Below are positions 16,196-18,528 of a stretch of 18,528 bases of DNA, in pieces (the first letter of the stretch is position 1; each line of letters begins with the position of its first letter). Position numbers and translations under genes: made by a program. Source of the DNA: Treponema sp. (GTDB lineage: Bacteria; Spirochaetota; Spirochaetia; Treponematales; Breznakiellaceae); contig JAITEW010000203.1 of NCBI GenBank assembly GCA_031281855.1, forward strand, positions 1 to 18,528, read 5' to 3'. The notes below the pieces were generated by a model that worked only from the letters and a program-made list of their open reading frames with translations, was not told the DNA's origin and searched no databases.

Positions 16196-17059
16196 CTATG
16201 CCCGGGGAGCTTTCGCCGGATCTACCGGAGCGTTGCCCCGGTATACGAGGAAAAAGAGCTGGGGCTTTCCGGAAACCGCGTCGATTCCCAGCCTGCCCAG
16301 TTCCATCCCTGGTCCGACTTTATCTCCTTCTTTTACCGAGAGGCTTTCGCAGCCGCCATAAACGTACAAATAACCTCCTGTAACTTGAATTATAGCCACC
16401 CGCCCGAAACCCCGGTAAGGTCCGGCGGAAATAACCGTTCCCTGGGTAAGGCTCTTTACAGCCTCGGTCCGTTCCCCGGTAATCACCACCCCCGACAGTT
16501 TCCCGGTCATATAGCTCACGTCTTTTGCGGCTACCGGCCAGCGCACCGAAGCGTCCACCCTCCTGGACTCGGTGGATCTTGGCTCCGCAGCAGGAGCCGC
16601 TGCCGCCACAACCGTTGCGGGCAGCGCCGGAGCAACAGCCGCAGCCCCGGAAGCGCCCGGAATACGAAGCACGTCTCCCTGTTTAAGGACATAGTCCTTG
16701 TCCAGGCTGTTGGTCTCAAGGACCTGCTCCACAGAAACCCCGTAACGCCGGGCGATACTATAAAAAGTCTCGCCCCGGCTTGTCCGGTGAAGGATCTCCC
16801 CGCCTCCTGATGCGCCAGGGACCGCAGCGGGGGTCCCGGCTTTGCCGGGTATCGCCAAACGCTGCCCTGTCCTAAGCTTTGTAGGATCCGAAATCCCGTT
16901 AATTCTCATAAGCTCGTCCCGGTCCACGCCAAAGGAACGGGCTATAGAATAAACAGTCTCACCTTTTTGAACAATATGAACCGTTTCTTCCGCCAAAACC
17001 GCCGTCAGAGAAGCTGCTGTTAATAAAAATAAACCGAGTATACCGATTCGGATGTTCAT
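16196..17059 (-). CDS. Secreted protein with two LysM domains and a degenerate LytM/M23 domain
   Basis: A 287-residue exported protein. The signal peptide is residues 1-23 (cleavage after AVLA). Two LysM peptidoglycan-binding repeats follow, HIVQKGETVYSIARSF to LAIP (28-71) and HRTSRGETFYSIARRY to LRIP (91-134), then an alanine/proline linker (135-165). The C-terminal fold of M23 (LytM) endopeptidases spans about 170-287, recognisable from KSLTQGTVISAGPYRGFGRVAIIQ and VKEGDKVGPGMELGRLG. The zinc ligands are missing: the YxH strand reads YVYGGC (232-237) and the LHF motif reads LFF (268-270). The first H/D pair is also not seen. It is therefore probably a non-enzymatic LytM factor, like EnvC or NlpD, which activate amidases. 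The ATG sits directly behind AAGGAT. The sigma-factor gene lies downstream. Confidence 0.85.
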   Translation of the reverse strand: MNIRIGILGLFLLTAASLTAVLAEETVHIVQKGETVYSIARSFGVDRDELMRINGISDPTKLRTGQRLAIPGKAGTPAAVPGASGGGEILHRTSRGETFYSIARRYGVSVEQVLETNSLDKDYVLKQGDVLRIPGASGAAAVAPALPATVVAAAAPAAEPRSTESRRVDASVRWPVAAKDVSYMTGKLSGVVITGERTEAVKSLTQGTVISAGPYRGFGRVAIIQVTGGYLYVYGGCESLSVKEGDKVGPGMELGRLGIDAVSGKPQLFFLVYRGNAPVDPAKAPRA

Positions 17060-17144
17060 ATCCTTATTTTATCGGTATTTTTCCCCATTTTTATAACAGT
17101 ACTCTTGTAGTTTAGACCTGCTTTTCAGGAAATAACAAGGGGAT

Positions 17145-17203
17145 TTTATACCCAGAGAACAATTTCTTTTTAACATACTACATTGTATTTTAATATATTA
17201 CAA
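17145..17203 (-). promoter_or_regulatory. AT-rich promoter region of the LysM gene
   Basis: Two candidate minus-strand promoters overlap here, each with 17-base spacing: TTGTAA (17203-17198) with TAGTAT (17180-17175), and TTAAAA (17173-17168) with TATAAA (17150-17145). The sequence from 17060 to 17220 is AT-rich with no open frame of note. Which promoter is used cannot be decided from sequence. Confidence 0.35.
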
Positions 17204-17220
17204 AAGTACCGCTATAAACC

Positions 17221-17355
17221 CGCCAACCGGACCCGGAGGGGAGCCCCCAGGCATGCTAGACGGTCGTCGCCTTTTTTTACGGACGCATTGGCGTCGCCTT
17301 TACTGGTATGACGCCGTGCGCCTGCCCGGGAACTCCCCTCCGGGTCCGGTTGGCG
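17221..17355. repeat. Palindrome P, copy B: 23-bp perfect stem
   Basis: 17221-17243 pairs without mismatch with 17333-17355 (outer part CGCCAACCGGACCCGGAGG). A less regular inner helix follows (CCC 17244-17246 with GGG 17328-17330, and CAGGC 17248-17252 with GCCTG 17320-17324). The apical segment GGCGTCGCC..GACGCC (about 17290-17315) is the reverse complement of the apical segment of copy A. Relative to copy A, three stem pairs have changed and all three remain paired. Confidence 0.88.
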
Positions 17356-17382
17356 CTTTTATTCGCAATTTTTACGTGAAAT

Positions 17383-17520
17383 CCCTGGAGCGGGGGAAAG
17401 CCTGGGAAAAACATTTGGAATTCCCCGCCGGAGCGTATAAAAACTAGACGCCAGTGTCAAGTTTTTATAGCAGAGGCGGATTCTACAAGCGTTTTTCCCG
17501 GGGTTTTCACCGCTCCAGGG
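17383..17520. repeat. Long imperfect inverted repeat made of two opposed R sub-elements
   Basis: The left arm (17383-17445) and right arm (17460-17520) are imperfect reverse complements. Both contain CCCTGGAGCGG, a GGGAAAAAC box and CCGCC. They end next to the centre in a perfect 10-bp pair, TATAAAAACT (17436-17445) with AGTTTTTATA (17460-17469), around a 14-nt loop. Each arm is also related to the single R sub-element of copy A (11142-11189). It lies just downstream of the sugar-kinase stop, so it may also help terminate that gene. No gene is supported between 17060 and 17551. Confidence 0.8.
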
Positions 17521-17551
17521 GCTGCGGAGCCTGACGCGGGTCAGGTTTAGG

Positions 17552-18481
17552 CTAAGGCTCGATGGTACCCGGCTTAATCAGCAGGGCGTTGCGTTTGCCG
17601 CAACCGGAACCAAGGGCGACGGCTTCCTGAAGGGATGCGCCTGATTCCAGCGCGGCCGCGAGCCCTGCGGTAAAGGCGTCCCCGGAACCGACTGTGTTCA
17701 GGGGTTCCACTGGTTCTACGGCGAATTCTTCAATAGTTCCCTTTTCAGCATACCATACCTGAGAAGCGCCACGGGTAAGCACAATCATGGAGCCGTATTG
17801 TTCGTAAAGATCTTCGCAGATTTCCTGGGCCTTCTTTTTTATCATGCCTTCGTTGCCGGAATTTATTTTGATATCCGCCAGCTCCGGCGCAAAGGTAGAA
17901 AAAAATTCCGCAAGATTCGGTTTTATTACATCCGGTTTACAGGGAAGGCTTTGCACAAGATCGCCGCCCCGGAGATCCAGCACGACTTTACGCCCTGCGT
18001 CTTTGGCTTTTCGCACCATTTCGCTTACCAGGGAACCGGAAAATCCCGCTGGTTTTGAACCGGAAATTATCAGCATAGAATGATCGGTTATTAAAGTAGA
18101 AAAAGCTCCCATTAGCCGTTCTTCGGTCCCCTCCCCTATGGGCTCCCCGTTTTCCACAAGTTCGGTTACCTCGCGGTTTTCTTTGTTAATAAGAGTGTAG
18201 CAAAACCGTATTGAGCTGCGATTTTCCACCCATTCCACGTTCAGCTTATCCCTGGCGCAGAGTTCCAGGAAAAGGGGCCGCAAATCCCCTCCTAAGTGGG
18301 TTAAATGAACGCACTCTTCCCCAAGTTGGGCAAGAACGCGGCTTGCGTTAAGACCCTTTCCCGCTACATCAAAACGGTATTCTGTTGTCCTGTTGACTTC
18401 GTCCATAGTCAGCTTTGAAAAAACAAGAGTTTTTTGCAGCGTCGGGTTCAGGCAAACAGTCAGAAAAGAACGGTGATTCAT
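17552..18481 (-). CDS. PfkB-family sugar (phosphate) kinase, 1-phosphofructokinase/tagatose-6-phosphate kinase-like
   Basis: A 309-residue ribokinase-fold enzyme, close in length and layout to FruK/LacC kinases that phosphorylate fructose 1-phosphate or tagatose 6-phosphate. The first PfkB signature is at VAGKGLNASRVLAQLG (39-54), and the catalytic/anion-hole motif is NTVGSGDAFTAG with Asp268 as the likely base. The N-terminal substrate strand normally reads NPALD; here it is NPTLQ (12-16), with glutamine replacing the sugar-binding aspartate, so the substrate may differ from the classical ones. No PTS gene is next to it. The ATG has no evident Shine-Dalgarno; a possible promoter ends about 17 bases upstream, which would give a very short leader. 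Downstream is a large inverted repeat. Confidence 0.85.
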   Translation of the reverse strand: MNHRSFLTVCLNPTLQKTLVFSKLTMDEVNRTTEYRFDVAGKGLNASRVLAQLGEECVHLTHLGGDLRPLFLELCARDKLNVEWVENRSSIRFCYTLINKENREVTELVENGEPIGEGTEERLMGAFSTLITDHSMLIISGSKPAGFSGSLVSEMVRKAKDAGRKVVLDLRGGDLVQSLPCKPDVIKPNLAEFFSTFAPELADIKINSGNEGMIKKKAQEICEDLYEQYGSMIVLTRGASQVWYAEKGTIEEFAVEPVEPLNTVGSGDAFTAGLAAALESGASLQEAVALGSGCGKRNALLIKPGTIEP

Positions 18482-18497
18482 ATACGCATACTAATAT

Positions 18498-18525
18498 ATA
18501 ATATCACCCTTGAAAACCGCGCCAA
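18498..18525 (-). promoter_or_regulatory. Candidate promoter of the PfkB kinase gene
   Basis: On the minus strand TTGGCG (18525-18520) and TATTAT (18503-18498) are separated by 16 bases. The ATG is 16 bases beyond the -10, so the 5' leader would be about 9-10 bases long. Confidence 0.35.
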
Positions 18526-18528
18526 TGG

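Noticed and set aside
17253..17447. 64-codon open frame on the plus strand
   Set aside because: It lies wholly in palindromic repeat sequence, has no ribosome-binding site and is not kept open in the homologous copy A.

Overview
The window is a GC-rich bacterial chromosome segment, most probably from a spirochaete of the Treponema group. The best clue is the gene order TPR lipoprotein, TRAP solute receptor, fused TRAP permease, which matches the tp0956-tp0958 (TatT/TatP/TatQM) locus of Treponema pallidum. A free-living or gut-associated (for example termite-gut) treponeme is an inference from base composition and gene content, not something the sequence proves.

Layout. Positions 1-1205 hold the 3' part of a sugar- or oligosaccharide-type ABC solute-binding protein. 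A 398-base gap (1206-1603) follows, with a terminator-like hairpin, a second stem-loop, a 21-bp tandem repeat array and a good promoter. Next comes a phosphohexomutase with an 11-G run inside its coding sequence (1604-3370), then a DEDDh 3'-5' exonuclease (3376-4008). A 214-base gap carries a palindrome-rich small element. From 4223 to 11114 lies a TRAP transport locus: tatT, dctP1, dctQM1, a terminator-like hairpin, then a second dctP2-dctQM2 pair. Both receptors lack the arginine that clamps carboxylate ligands in ordinary DctP proteins.

From 11342 to the end the genes lie on the minus strand. In the direction of transcription they are: a PfkB sugar kinase (18481-17552), a LysM protein with a degenerate LytM/M23 domain (17059-16196), a group-2 sigma-70 factor (16143-15139), a three-gene ABC-2 exporter whose genes overlap (15050-12440), and a uroporphyrinogen-decarboxylase-like protein (12379-11342).

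Two intergenic regions (11115-11341 and 17221-17551) hold inverted copies of one palindromic repeat family. The main hairpin of this family differs between copies at three stem positions, and each change is matched by a compensating change in the opposite arm. This is the strongest sign in the window of an element maintained for its folded structure. Next in interest are the duplicated TPR-associated TRAP system and the 11-G tract, a possible phase-variation switch.
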